Below are positions 43,485 through 52,877 of a DNA stretch of 64,000 nt, piece after piece; position 1 is the first letter of the stretch, and the number at the start of each line of letters is the position of its first letter. A model generated the notes under the pieces. The model searched no databases, was not told where the DNA came from, and was given only the letters and a program-made list of their open reading frames with translations. The position numbers were made by a program, and so were the translations under genes. This stretch comes from RGIG5612 sp045546255 (GTDB lineage: Bacteria > Bacillota > Clostridia > Lachnospirales > Lachnospiraceae): contig JAZQCK010000015.1 of assembly GCA_045546255.1 (NCBI GenBank), positions 1 through 64,000 on the forward strand. Reading direction: 5' to 3'.

Positions 43485-44066
43485 ATGGCATTAAGAACAA
43501 TTCGTACAGAAGAAGATGAGATTTTAAGAAAGAAATCCAAAGAGGTCAAGGCGATCACCGAGCGGACCAGTCAGCTGATCGATGACATGATCGAAACCGT
43601 GCATGACGCCTATGGCGCCGGTCTGGCAGCGGTTCAGGTTGGCGTTTTAAAACGGCTTTGCATTGTTACGGTAGAGCCACCAGAGCCGGAGTATGACGAA
43701 GAGGGGAATGAGATTGAGATGGAAATCGATCCGCTCATCCACAACAACGGGGAGGATCTGGTGATCATCAATCCGGAAATTACGGTTCTTGACGAGGAAA
43801 CCCAGAATGGGACAGAAGGATGTTTATCCTTCCCTGGAAAATTCGGCTATGTCACAAGACCGAACCATATTCTTCTGAAAGCATACGACAGAAACTTAGA
43901 ACCATATGAATTAGAGGCAAAAGGTCTCCTTGCAAGAGCCATCTGCCATGAGTGCGATCATATGGATGGCGTTTTATATGTAGACAAAGTCGATAACGGA
44001 GAAGTCTATTATGTCCCGGACCCGGATGAAGAAGGCGAAGAGGACATCGAGGTAGAAGCAGAATGA
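43485..44066 (+). CDS. def: Peptide deformylase
   Basis: The enzyme removes the formyl group from nascent protein N-termini. Its three motifs are GAGLAAVQVG, EGCLSFPG and the metal-binding HECDHMDG. At 193 residues it is longer than many homologues because of an acidic loop after CIVTVEPPEPEYDEE and an acidic C-terminal tail. The first codon follows the priA stop by one base. The last four bases (ATGA) overlap fmt, the gene for the opposing formylation step. Confidence 0.95.
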   Translation: MALRTIRTEEDEILRKKSKEVKAITERTSQLIDDMIETVHDAYGAGLAAVQVGVLKRLCIVTVEPPEPEYDEEGNEIEMEIDPLIHNNGEDLVIINPEITVLDEETQNGTEGCLSFPGKFGYVTRPNHILLKAYDRNLEPYELEAKGLLARAICHECDHMDGVLYVDKVDNGEVYYVPDPDEEGEEDIEVEAE

Positions 44067-45013
44067 GAATTATCTTTATGGGAACGCCCCTGCTGGCAGC
44101 AGAAGCGCTGAAAGAGCTGATTGCATCAAAACATGAAGTGATCGCGGTGGTTACGCAGCCGGACAAAGCCAGCGGACGGGGCAGGACAGTTAAATATTCA
44201 CCGGTAAAAGAAACGGCACTGGAAGCTGGGATCCCGGTGCTGCAACCGGAACGGGTGCGCGATGAGGAAGCTCTGGCAGAACTTGAGGCTTTGGCTCCGG
44301 AGCTGATCGTGGTTGCTGCCTATTCGCAGCTCCTTCCGAAACGGCTTCTGGAAATGGCGCCTTTTGGATGCATAAATATTCATCCGTCACTGCTTCCAAA
44401 ATACCGTGGGGCGGCACCTCTTAGGGGTGCAATCCTGAATGGAGATCCTGTGACTGGTGTTACGATCATGAAGATGGCAGAACAGCTCGACTCGGGGGAT
44501 ATTCTTCTGCAGGAAGAACTTGTTATGGACCCAAAAGAAACTGTCGCAACGTTGACTCCGAAGGCGACCGAGCTTGGAGCTAAATTGCTTGTGAAAGTGG
44601 CCGATCTTTTAGAAGAGGGGAAGATCACTGCGACTCCGCAGGATGAAGAGCAAGCATCTTATATCCGCCAGCAGGAAAAAGAAGATGGCCGGATCTCTTT
44701 TGAAGACGCGGCAGTCAAAATTGAACGCCAGATCAGAGCCTGTGATCCGTGGCCAAGTGCCTTTACGTCGCTTGATGGAAAGACCTTCAAGATCTGGCTT
44801 GCAGATGTGATAGGAGACGAGGATCCGCGGACAGAAGGCGGCAACGGCTTAGAGTCCGGAAGTGTCATTTACGTAGATAAAAAAACGCTAATTGTTAAGT
44901 GTGGGGAAGGGTATCTTTCCCTCAAAGAAGTACAGCTCGAAGGAAAACGCCGCATGACGATCGAAGAGTTTTTGCGGGGTAAGAAAATCGAAAAAGGATT
45001 TGTTTTCGGATGA
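44063..45013 (+). CDS. fmt: Methionyl-tRNA formyltransferase
   Basis: The enzyme formylates initiator Met-tRNA using 10-formyl-tetrahydrofolate. It is 316 residues with MRIIFMGTP at the start, NIHPSLLPKYRGAAPL with the catalytic Asn/His, and the Asp of AEQLDSGDILLQ. The C-terminal OB-like domain follows from about residue 205. It overlaps def and rsmB by ATGA junctions, so the three are translationally coupled. Confidence 0.96.
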   Translation: MRIIFMGTPLLAAEALKELIASKHEVIAVVTQPDKASGRGRTVKYSPVKETALEAGIPVLQPERVRDEEALAELEALAPELIVVAAYSQLLPKRLLEMAPFGCINIHPSLLPKYRGAAPLRGAILNGDPVTGVTIMKMAEQLDSGDILLQEELVMDPKETVATLTPKATELGAKLLVKVADLLEEGKITATPQDEEQASYIRQQEKEDGRISFEDAAVKIERQIRACDPWPSAFTSLDGKTFKIWLADVIGDEDPRTEGGNGLESGSVIYVDKKTLIVKCGEGYLSLKEVQLEGKRRMTIEEFLRGKKIEKGFVFG

Positions 45014-46311
45014 CAGCTGAACAGAGAATGAAAAGTACAAGAGATATCGTTCTTTCTATGCTGACAGAGACCCTTGATCAGGGGCAGTTCAGCCATATCG
45101 TCCTTAACCGGACTTTTTCTTCTTATGAACTGAACAGACAGAATAAAGTCTTCGTCGGAAGACTTTTTCATGGTGTGCTGGAACAGAGCCTGTTTTTGGA
45201 CTGGATCATCAGCTCTTATTCCAGCGTTAAACTCAATAAGATCAAGCCGGTGATCCGGAATATCCTGCGGATGAGCATCTACCAGATGCTGTTTATGGAT
45301 TCCGTCCCAGACCATGCGGCCATCAACGAAGCGGTCAAACTTGCAAAAAGCAGAGGATTGAAAGGTCTGGTTCCGTTTGTAAACGGACTATTAAGAGCTT
45401 TTCAAAGAGGCGGCATCAAGCCGGGAATGCCGGAGAATATCAAGCATTCGGTTCCGCTTTGGCTCTATGATATGGAAGTGAAGGAACTTGGAAAAGCAGC
45501 TGCAGATGCGTTTTTTGATGCGATGGCAGATCCTACGCCGCATCTTTATGCTCGCATGGACCTTTCAAAGAGGTCTCCGGAAGAGATCTTAAGGCTCTTA
45601 GAGGGAGATGGATGTGAAGCAGAAAGGGTAGAGGGAATCGAAGAAGCCGTCTGCATTCATCATGTCAGCGATCTGAAAGAACTAACTGCTTTTCAAAAGG
45701 GCCTTCTTTATATTCAGGATCTGAGTTCCATGCATGTTGGAAAAATCGCTGGGGAACTGAGCGAAGGGAAGTCTGTTGAAACAATCCTTGATGTCTGTTC
45801 AGCTCCGGGAGGCAAGAGCCTGCATTTAGCGGAAAAGTTCCCAAAGGCCAAGGTCTGTGCCAGAGACCTCTCGGAAGAGAAAGTGGAATTGATCCGCGAT
45901 AATATCAAACGCAGCGGACGGAGCAATGTCTATGCAGAGTCATTCGACGCCCTTGATTTGGATGAAAACCTGATCGGAAAGATGGATATCGTGCTTGCAG
46001 ACCTTCCCTGCTCCGGGCTGGGAGTCATCGGAAGAAAGCCGGATATCAGGTTAAGAGTGACGGAAGAAGATATCGTATCCCTCTCCAAACTGCAGAAAGA
46101 CATTTTATCTGTCGTATGGCAGTATGTGAAGCCGGGTGGACTTTTGATCTACAGCACCTGCACGGTCGACCGTAAAGAAAACCAGGAGAATGCAGAATGG
46201 ATCCGGACGCAGCTTCCATTTGAAATGCTTTATGAGAGACTTTTTGTTCCGGGACAGGATGAAGGCGACGGCTTCTATCTGACCGCCTTCCGCCGAAAAA
46301 TGGATTCGTGA
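45010..46311 (+). CDS. rsmB: 16S rRNA (cytosine-967-C5)-methyltransferase RsmB
   Basis: An m5C methyltransferase acting on 16S rRNA. The N-terminal NusB-like domain covers about residues 1-140 (RDIVLSMLTETLDQGQFSH, FVNGLLRAFQRGG). The SAM domain has LDVCSAPGGKSLHLAEK, the first catalytic Cys in LADLPCSGLGVIGRKPDIR, and the second in IYSTCTVDRKENQ. At 433 residues the length is normal. Start ATG overlaps the fmt stop. Confidence 0.94.
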   Translation: MTAEQRMKSTRDIVLSMLTETLDQGQFSHIVLNRTFSSYELNRQNKVFVGRLFHGVLEQSLFLDWIISSYSSVKLNKIKPVIRNILRMSIYQMLFMDSVPDHAAINEAVKLAKSRGLKGLVPFVNGLLRAFQRGGIKPGMPENIKHSVPLWLYDMEVKELGKAAADAFFDAMADPTPHLYARMDLSKRSPEEILRLLEGDGCEAERVEGIEEAVCIHHVSDLKELTAFQKGLLYIQDLSSMHVGKIAGELSEGKSVETILDVCSAPGGKSLHLAEKFPKAKVCARDLSEEKVELIRDNIKRSGRSNVYAESFDALDLDENLIGKMDIVLADLPCSGLGVIGRKPDIRLRVTEEDIVSLSKLQKDILSVVWQYVKPGGLLIYSTCTVDRKENQENAEWIRTQLPFEMLYERLFVPGQDEGDGFYLTAFRRKMDS

Positions 46312-46348
46312 TGATATAAACAAAGGCAGCAGGAAGAATAAATAAAGA

Positions 46349-47383
46349 ATGAATTCACAGAAAATTGACATTAAATCATTAGAATATGACGAATTAGCCG
46401 CATTCCTCAAAGAAATGGGGCAGCCGGCTTTCCACAGCAAGCAGATTTTTTCCTGGCTTCATGAAAAGTGCGTGGACTCCTTCGATGAAATGACAAATCT
46501 TTCAAAAGACCTCAGAAAAGAGCTGGATGAGCGCTGCGAAATCCGAACGCTGACAAAAAGAGAAGTACTTACTTCAGAGATCGACGGAACGAAGAAATAT
46601 TTGTTTGAACTCATCGATGGCTTACTGATCGAAAGCGTTATGATGCCGTATAAGCATGGCAACAGCGTCTGCGTATCCTCACAGGTTGGATGCAATATGG
46701 GATGTTCCTTCTGTGCGTCTACGATCGACGGCTGCGTGCGGGACTTAAAGGCCTCAGAGATCTTAAGTCAGGTCTATGAAATCCAGAAAGATATCGGCGA
46801 AAGAGTCTCAAATGTGGTCATCATGGGCATGGGGGAGCCGATGATCAATTACGACAATGTCGTGCGTTTTGTAAGGATCATCAGCCATGAAAATGCCTTG
46901 CATATAAGCCAGAGAAATATTACAATATCGACATGCGGGATCATACCCGCTATTATAAAGTTATCCAAAGAAAGCCTAAAGGTCACTTTAGCGCTTTCGT
47001 TACATGCTCCGAATGATGACATCCGTAAAAAGATCATGCCTGTGGCGAAAACTTATGCCATTCAGGATGTTCTTGAAGCCTGTGATACTTACTTTGAGCA
47101 GACAGGCAGGCGGGTGACGTTTGAATACTGTCTTATCGATCAGGTGAATGATAAGCCGGAGCATGCAAAGGAACTGGCAAAAAGGTTGAAAGGCAGAAAT
47201 GCCCATGTGAATCTGATCCCGGTCAACCCGACCCCGGAAAACAACTATGGAGCAGCGAAAGAAAAAGACATTGAAGCCTTTCAGAAAATATTAGAAAACG
47301 AAGGTGTAACAACCACCAGACGCCGTGAGATGGGTAGGGATATCAGCGGCGCCTGCGGTCAGTTAGTAAGGAGGAAGTTTTGA
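46349..47383 (+). CDS. rlmN: 23S rRNA/tRNA adenine-C2 methyltransferase RlmN
   Basis: A radical SAM enzyme that methylates A2503 of 23S rRNA and A37 of some tRNAs. The Fe-S cluster cysteines are Cys115, Cys119 and Cys122 (CNMGCSFC). A conserved Cys near the C-terminus, in DISGACGQL, is the one that is methylated in known RlmN. It is 344 residues. The ATG lies 13 bases after AGGAAG. It overlaps the next gene by 4 bases. Confidence 0.95.
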   Translation: MNSQKIDIKSLEYDELAAFLKEMGQPAFHSKQIFSWLHEKCVDSFDEMTNLSKDLRKELDERCEIRTLTKREVLTSEIDGTKKYLFELIDGLLIESVMMPYKHGNSVCVSSQVGCNMGCSFCASTIDGCVRDLKASEILSQVYEIQKDIGERVSNVVIMGMGEPMINYDNVVRFVRIISHENALHISQRNITISTCGIIPAIIKLSKESLKVTLALSLHAPNDDIRKKIMPVAKTYAIQDVLEACDTYFEQTGRRVTFEYCLIDQVNDKPEHAKELAKRLKGRNAHVNLIPVNPTPENNYGAAKEKDIEAFQKILENEGVTTTRRREMGRDISGACGQLVRRKF

Positions 47384-48099
47384 GATCTTACGGAATCACA
47401 GACATCGGTATTTCCAGAAAGTATAACCAGGATTATTCCTTGGAGTGCGACGAGCCGATTGGAAATCTGGATAACCTTTATGCGGTTTGCGATGGCCTTG
47501 GCGGGCACAATGCAGGAGAGTTCGCTTCAGAGAATGCAGCAGAGCTGTTCTTTGATATTGCAGAAGAATCGGATGCAAGAATGCCGCTTTCTATTTTTAG
47601 AGAGGCAATCAATAAAGTGAATCATCTGATCTACCACAAAGGGCAGGAACCGCAGTATACAGGAATGGCAACCACACTGGTGGCTTGCTCTGTTCGTGAT
47701 AACACGGCCTACATCGTAAATGTCGGTGATTCCAGAGCTTATATCATCGGTGATGAGATCACCCAGATCACCTGGGATCATTCCTATGTGGGAGAGCTTG
47801 TAAAAGAAGGAAAGCTGACCAAGGATGAAGCCCGCTTCCATAAGAAAAACAATGTCATCACCCGTGCAATCGGAGCAGAAAGAACGGTTGAGCCGGATTA
47901 TTTCCAAGTGACAATGGAAGACGATGAAATCATTCTTTTATGCTCTGACGGACTTTACAACATGGTGAGTGAATATACCATGAAGGCAGTTGTGAATTCC
48001 AACGGATCCTTAGAGGAAAAAGCAGAGAAACTTGTGGATCTGGCAAATGAAGCCGGAGGCAAGGACAACATCGCAGTTGTTTTGATTTCAAAGTATTAA
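47380..48099 (+). CDS. prpC: PP2C-type Ser/Thr protein phosphatase
   Basis: A metal-dependent phosphatase that reverses the action of the PASTA kinase encoded next. It is 239 residues with the PP2C motifs SRKYNQDYSL, VCDGLGGHNAGEFAS, GMATTLVA, VNVGDSRAY and the late GGKDNIAVVLI. The metal-binding Asp residues are in DGLGG and KDN. The start is a TTG at 47380, directly behind AAGGAGGAAG and overlapping the rlmN stop. It belongs to the conserved prpC-prkC-rsgA-rpe cluster. Confidence 0.95.
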   Translation: MRSYGITDIGISRKYNQDYSLECDEPIGNLDNLYAVCDGLGGHNAGEFASENAAELFFDIAEESDARMPLSIFREAINKVNHLIYHKGQEPQYTGMATTLVACSVRDNTAYIVNVGDSRAYIIGDEITQITWDHSYVGELVKEGKLTKDEARFHKKNNVITRAIGAERTVEPDYFQVTMEDDEIILLCSDGLYNMVSEYTMKAVVNSNGSLEEKAEKLVDLANEAGGKDNIAVVLISKY

Positions 48100-48151
48100 G
48101 AGACCCAAGGGTTTTAAGTGTTGAGAATACAAAAGACGGAAGGTGCTTTTT

Positions 48152-50056
48152 ATGATAAGACCAGGAATGTTTATGGAAGATCGCTACGAGATCCTGGACA
48201 AAATCGGTTCAGGCGGAATGAGCGATGTCTATAAGGCGAAAGATCATAAACTTAATCGGTTTGTAGCAATTAAATTTTTAAAACAGGAATTCTGCGAGGA
48301 CAAAAACTTCGTTGCGAAATTCCAAATCGAGGCACAGTCGGCTGCAGCGCTTCTGCATCCGAATGTTGTCAGCGTATATGATGTTAACGAGACTGACGGT
48401 ATCTATTATATCGTGATGGAGTTTGTTGATGGCATTACGCTGAAACGCTATATCGACAGAAACGGAAGACTTCCGATCAAGGAAGCGACCAGTATCGCCA
48501 TTCAGGTTGGGCAGGGTATTGAAGCTGCCCATAATGCCAATATTATTCACAGAGATATCAAACCGCAGAACGTCCTGATCTCAAGAGAAGGAAAAATCAA
48601 GGTAACGGACTTTGGTATTGCCAGAACAACGACGGCCAATACGATCAGTCAGGATATCTTAGGATCCGTTCACTATATTTCTCCGGAGCAGGCAAGAGGC
48701 GGTCAGGTCGATGAGAGAAGCGATATCTATTCCTTTGGTATCGTTTTCTATGAGATGGTAACCGGAGAACTGCCGTTTGATGGAGATTCAACCGTCACCA
48801 TCGCGCTGAAACATATTCAGGAAAGTGTACCGCTTGTAAGCGATATCGTTTCCGGTGTTCCATCCAGTGTTGTTCGGATCATTGAGAAATGTACGCAGAA
48901 AAAACCGGAACGCCGTTACCAGAAGATGTCGTCCCTGCTTTCAGATCTTAAAACCTCGCTGATCTCTCCGAATGAGGACTTCGTTGTTTTAGAACCTGAG
49001 ACACAGGAAAATGCGACGATCCTGATGACCGATGCCGATGCGCGCATGATCAGGGAAAGCGGAAACGGAAGAAGAGGAGTCAGAAGTCAGAATCCGGATC
49101 GTTATGATGAGTATGACGATTACGATGAATATGACGATTATGATGATCGTTATGATGACGAATACGACGACTATGATGACTACGACGATGAATATGACGA
49201 GGATGGAAAAAAGAAAAAAGACCCGTCCCGCCGTAAGATGGATAAGATTCTATTGATCTGTGGTATCGTAGCAGGAGCAATCATTTTGATTGTCCTTGCA
49301 GTTGTCAGTATCCGTGCGATCACATCCGGCACGGGATGTGGTGGTTCCGCGCAGCATAAGGAAACAGTCGAGATGATCGATGTTGTAGGATCCGATGCGC
49401 AGGAAGCAAAGAAGAAGTTAGAAGATCTTGGTTTTACGGTTGAGCTAAAGTATGAAGCCAGCGACACTGTTGAAGAAGAAAAAGTCATCAGCCAGTCGGT
49501 CAAAGCCGGAACGAAGGAAAGTACCGATACGAAGATCGTTCTGACGGTAAGTTCCGGAAAAGATGCGATCACTTTGGATGACTATAAAGGCAAGACCCAG
49601 TCGGAAGCGCAGGATGCGCTCGTAAAACTTGGCTTCCAAGTGAAAGTCACAACCAAATACAGTGACGATGTTGAGACCGGAAAAGTCATTGAAACAAATC
49701 CGAAGGCAGGAGAGAAGATCTCAAAGAGCACCGTAATCGAACTGATCGTAAGCCGCGGAAAGGAAACCAAACAAGTAACGGTTCCGCAGCTGGTCGGAAG
49801 TTCTCAAGGGGATGCAGAGGCAGCTCTGATCGCTGGAAATTTTAATTACAATATCGTGACGCAGGAAGCAGCCGGGCAGGGAGGTATCGTTATCAACCAG
49901 TCTTTGGCAGCCGGATCTTCTGTTGAAGAAGGTGCATCGATCACGATCACAGTCGGTGTCGAACCGCAGACGGAGCCACCGACAGAACCGCCGACACAGG
50001 CGCCGGAACCGCAGACGGAACCTACCTCTGCAGAAGGCGGTGAAGGGGACGGCTGA
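48152..50056 (+). CDS. prkC: PASTA-domain Ser/Thr protein kinase
   Basis: A membrane kinase that senses peptidoglycan fragments or lipid II. It is 634 residues. The kinase domain (1-270) has GSGGMSDVYKA, VAIKFLKQ, HRDIKPQNVL and DFG. A juxtamembrane stretch (about 315-351) is almost only Asp, Tyr, Glu and Arg. One membrane helix lies at about 366-388. Three PASTA repeats follow (IDVVGSDAQEAKKKLEDLGF, LDDYKGKTQSEAQDALVKLGF, VPQLVGSSQGDAEAALIAG) and then a Pro/Thr/Glu tail. The ATG at 48152 is 8 bases after GGAAGG. Confidence 0.95.
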   Translation: MIRPGMFMEDRYEILDKIGSGGMSDVYKAKDHKLNRFVAIKFLKQEFCEDKNFVAKFQIEAQSAAALLHPNVVSVYDVNETDGIYYIVMEFVDGITLKRYIDRNGRLPIKEATSIAIQVGQGIEAAHNANIIHRDIKPQNVLISREGKIKVTDFGIARTTTANTISQDILGSVHYISPEQARGGQVDERSDIYSFGIVFYEMVTGELPFDGDSTVTIALKHIQESVPLVSDIVSGVPSSVVRIIEKCTQKKPERRYQKMSSLLSDLKTSLISPNEDFVVLEPETQENATILMTDADARMIRESGNGRRGVRSQNPDRYDEYDDYDEYDDYDDRYDDEYDDYDDYDDEYDEDGKKKKDPSRRKMDKILLICGIVAGAIILIVLAVVSIRAITSGTGCGGSAQHKETVEMIDVVGSDAQEAKKKLEDLGFTVELKYEASDTVEEEKVISQSVKAGTKESTDTKIVLTVSSGKDAITLDDYKGKTQSEAQDALVKLGFQVKVTTKYSDDVETGKVIETNPKAGEKISKSTVIELIVSRGKETKQVTVPQLVGSSQGDAEAALIAGNFNYNIVTQEAAGQGGIVINQSLAAGSSVEEGASITITVGVEPQTEPPTEPPTQAPEPQTEPTSAEGGEGDG

Positions 50057-50145
50057 TTCTGATAAAAACTATTGGAACAGATGATGAATTTGGTGATTGG
50101 CTATTTGAAAAAAGAATTGAAATAATAATCAGGAACAGGTGAAGC

Positions 50146-51042
50146 ATGGACGGAAAAATCGTTAAAGCTCTTTCAGGGTTTTACTATGTCAGAACAGAAA
50201 ATAAGGCACTTTATGAGTGCAAAGCAAAGGGATCATTTCGAAATGACAACATCACACCTTTAGTAGGAGACGATGTTAGTTTTGACGTGATCAGCGAATT
50301 TGAAAAGACCGGAAATATCACGGCGTTAAAGCCGAGAAAGAATTCCCTGATCCGCCCGGCAGTTGCAAACGTCGATCAGGCAATGGTTGTCTTTTCTGTC
50401 CGCACGCCAAATCCGAACCTCAGCACATTAGATCGTTTTCTGGTACTGATGCAGAAACAGAATATCGAGACGATCATTGTGTTTAACAAAAAAGATCTCG
50501 CAAAAGGCGATGACATCAAGAACCTGAAAAAGACATATAAGAATTCCGGATGCAAAGTTTATTTTATTGCAGCGGGAAGTGACAAGCCGAACTTATTCTT
50601 CCTGAAACGGATCCTGCGTAACAAGATCACTGTCATGGCAGGCCCGTCAGGCGTTGGAAAATCCACTCTTCTGAACACTTTAGCTTATGGTGTCAGCGAT
50701 GAGCAGGCAGCAGTTGGTTCCATCAGTAAAAAAATCGGCAGAGGAAAACATACGACTCGCCATAATGAGATCTTTGATCTTGGAAAAGGCATTAAGATCG
50801 TTGACACTCCGGGCTTTACCTCTTTATTAGTGGACGAGAACGATTATGCAAAAGAAGATCTTCACACTGCATTCCCGGAATTCGCTCCTTATGTAGGTCA
50901 GTGCAAGTTTAAAGACTGCTCCCACATCAAGGCGAAAGATTGTGCTGTGGAAAAAGCGGTTTCGGATGGCAAGATCCCGCAGACCCGCTATAACAGCTAT
51001 AAGTCCATCTACGAAGAGCTGAAAGCAAAGAAAAAGTATTAA
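50146..51042 (+). CDS. rsgA: Ribosome small subunit-dependent GTPase RsgA
   Basis: A GTPase that helps 30S subunit maturation. The 298-residue protein has an N-terminal OB fold, then the circularly permuted GTPase domain: G4 FNKKDL before G1 GPSGVGKS and G3 DTPGF. The C-terminal zinc site is CKFKDCSHIKAKDCAV. It follows prkC by 90 bases, as in many Firmicutes. The ATG lies after AGGAACAGGTG. Confidence 0.95.
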   Translation: MDGKIVKALSGFYYVRTENKALYECKAKGSFRNDNITPLVGDDVSFDVISEFEKTGNITALKPRKNSLIRPAVANVDQAMVVFSVRTPNPNLSTLDRFLVLMQKQNIETIIVFNKKDLAKGDDIKNLKKTYKNSGCKVYFIAAGSDKPNLFFLKRILRNKITVMAGPSGVGKSTLLNTLAYGVSDEQAAVGSISKKIGRGKHTTRHNEIFDLGKGIKIVDTPGFTSLLVDENDYAKEDLHTAFPEFAPYVGQCKFKDCSHIKAKDCAVEKAVSDGKIPQTRYNSYKSIYEELKAKKKY

Positions 51043-51049
51043 TTCATTA

Positions 51050-51083
51050 AAGGCGCATGTTTTTCATGCGCCTTGTTTGTTTT
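51050..51083 (+). terminator. rsgA terminator
   Basis: AAGGCGCATG (51050-51059) pairs with CATGCGCCTT (51065-51074), and gtttgtttt follows. A TATAAT at 51083-51088 just after it, with no good -35, could serve rpe-pfkA. A second small hairpin CGGCAA/TTGCCG lies at 51095-51116. Confidence 0.8.
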
Positions 51084-51147
51084 ATAATAAAAAGCGGCAA
51101 TACCTGCGTTTTGCCGAAAACGATAAATCATCGACAGGAGAACTTAC

Positions 51148-51804
51148 ATGAATATTTTGGCACCATCGATCTTAGCAGCAGATTTTAAGGGACTTGGAAA
51201 ACAATTAGAAGAGATTGCACAGAATGGAGCAGAGTATGTCCATATTGATGTGATGGACGGAAAATTTGTTCCAAGTATTTCTTTTGGTATGCCGGTCATC
51301 AAATCGATCCGACCAGCAACGGAGAAAACCTTTGATGTGCATCTGATGATCGAAGAGCCAATCCGCTATATCACAGAGTTCAAGGAGTCTGGAGCAGATC
51401 TGATCACAATCCATTATGAAGCCTGTTCTGATGTCGGTGCAACCCTTAAGGCAATCAAGGATGCAGGCCTTAAAACCGGACTTTCCATCAAACCGAAGAC
51501 GGATCCGGATGTTGTTAAGGAATTTCTGCCGCTTTGTGATATGATCTTATTGATGAGCGTTGAGCCGGGATTTGGAGGACAAAAGTTTATCGACGGATCA
51601 CTGGAAAGAGCAGCAAGACTTAGGGAACTGATCAATGAGTCAGGACTTCCTGTTGATCTGGAAATCGACGGAGGCATCACGCTTGATAATGTATCCGAAG
51701 TTTTAGATGCCGGTGTGAATGTCATTGTCGCAGGAAGCGCTGTGTTCAAAGACCCGGCTGGCAATACTAAGAAGTTTATGGAAATATTAAACAATCATAA
51801 GTAG
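51148..51804 (+). CDS. rpe: Ribulose-phosphate 3-epimerase
   Basis: The enzyme interconverts ribulose 5-phosphate and xylulose 5-phosphate in the pentose phosphate pathway. The 218-residue TIM barrel has the family motifs APSILAADF, HIDVMDGKFVPSISFG, MSVEPGFGGQKF and LEIDGGITLDNV. The ATG follows ACAGGAG. It supplies or drains ribulose 5-phosphate, the substrate of RibBA, though the two loci are far apart. It lies 12 bases before pfkA. Confidence 0.95.
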   Translation: MNILAPSILAADFKGLGKQLEEIAQNGAEYVHIDVMDGKFVPSISFGMPVIKSIRPATEKTFDVHLMIEEPIRYITEFKESGADLITIHYEACSDVGATLKAIKDAGLKTGLSIKPKTDPDVVKEFLPLCDMILLMSVEPGFGGQKFIDGSLERAARLRELINESGLPVDLEIDGGITLDNVSEVLDAGVNVIVAGSAVFKDPAGNTKKFMEILNNHK

Positions 51805-51816
51805 GGGAGGATCAGG

Positions 51817-52791
51817 ATGAGCGAGAAAAAAATCAAAAAGATCGGTATTTTAACGAGCGGCGGCGACGCACCCGGAATGAATGCAGCGATTCGTGCTCTG
51901 GTTCGCGCAGGAATCAATGCTGGATTTGAAATGTTCGGAGTGAAACGCGGTTTCAAAGGTCTGTTAGAGGGCGATATTATTCCCCTTGGAACCAGAGATG
52001 TTTCTGAAATCATTCATAGGGGAGGCACGATGCTGATGACCGCACGCTCAAAAGAATTCATTGATAAAGCAGGACAGGATAAAGCGAAAGACATCATGCG
52101 GGTATATGAACTGGATGCGCTGGTCGTGATCGGCGGTGACGGTTCCTTCAAAGGTGCATTCGCTCTATCAAAGCTGGGTATTCCGGTGATAGCAATTCCG
52201 GGGACCATTGATAATGATGTGGCATGCTCCGAATACAGTATTGGATTTGATACCGCAATGAACACAGCTCTCTCAGCCATTGATAAGATCAGAGATACAG
52301 CCTCTTCCCATGAGCGTTGCAGCGTGATCGAAGTGATGGGACGCCATTCCGGATATATTGCACTTAACGTCGGCATGGCATGCGGTGCAGAAATGATCCT
52401 GATCCCGGAAGTGAAATATGACATGGAAAAAGATGTCTATAAAACGATCCTGAACGGCAGAAACATTGGAAAGCATCATTATATTGTTATCGTTGCAGAA
52501 GGTGCCGGAGATGTAAATGAAATCGCAAAACAGATTGAGGAGTTTACTGGTATTGAAACCAGAACCACGGTTCTCGGCTATGTACAGCGAGGCGGAAGCC
52601 CGACCGTGAAAGACAGGCTTGCCGCATCCCAAATGGGCATTAAGGCAATCGAATGCATTGAAAAGGGAAAGACCGGACGCGCCATCGTTCAGCAGGGCGG
52701 AGAAATCAAAGATATGGAATTAAAGAAGGCCATGGCGATGAAAAAGACCATCACCAAGGAAGAACTTGAAGGAAATATGAAGCTGTTCTAA
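51817..52791 (+). CDS. pfkA: ATP-dependent 6-phosphofructokinase
   Basis: The committed step of glycolysis: phosphorylation of fructose 6-phosphate. It is 324 residues, typical of bacterial PfkA. Motifs include ILTSGGDAPGMNAAIR, the ATP site GGDGSFKG (Gly after GGD, as in ATP-using rather than PPi-using forms), PGTIDND with the catalytic Asp, MGRHSGYIAL and GYVQRGGSPT. The start follows GGGGAGGATC. It is probably co-transcribed with rpe. In B. subtilis this spot after rpe holds thiN, which is absent here. Confidence 0.95.
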   Translation: MSEKKIKKIGILTSGGDAPGMNAAIRALVRAGINAGFEMFGVKRGFKGLLEGDIIPLGTRDVSEIIHRGGTMLMTARSKEFIDKAGQDKAKDIMRVYELDALVVIGGDGSFKGAFALSKLGIPVIAIPGTIDNDVACSEYSIGFDTAMNTALSAIDKIRDTASSHERCSVIEVMGRHSGYIALNVGMACGAEMILIPEVKYDMEKDVYKTILNGRNIGKHHYIVIVAEGAGDVNEIAKQIEEFTGIETRTTVLGYVQRGGSPTVKDRLAASQMGIKAIECIEKGKTGRAIVQQGGEIKDMELKKAMAMKKTITKEELEGNMKLF

Positions 52792-52812
52792 AACGAAAAA
52801 TCGAAGTATAGA

Positions 52813-52846
52813 AACGGGCTGACGCTATTTAGCGCAGCCCGTTTTT
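52813..52846 (+). terminator. pfkA terminator
   Basis: AACGGGCTGaCGC pairs with GCGcAGCCCGTT around tattta, followed by a T-run. It sits between convergent pfkA and queA. Confidence 0.9.
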
Positions 52847-52877
52847 GATGATAAAAGTGTATTAAAACAAAGCAATA

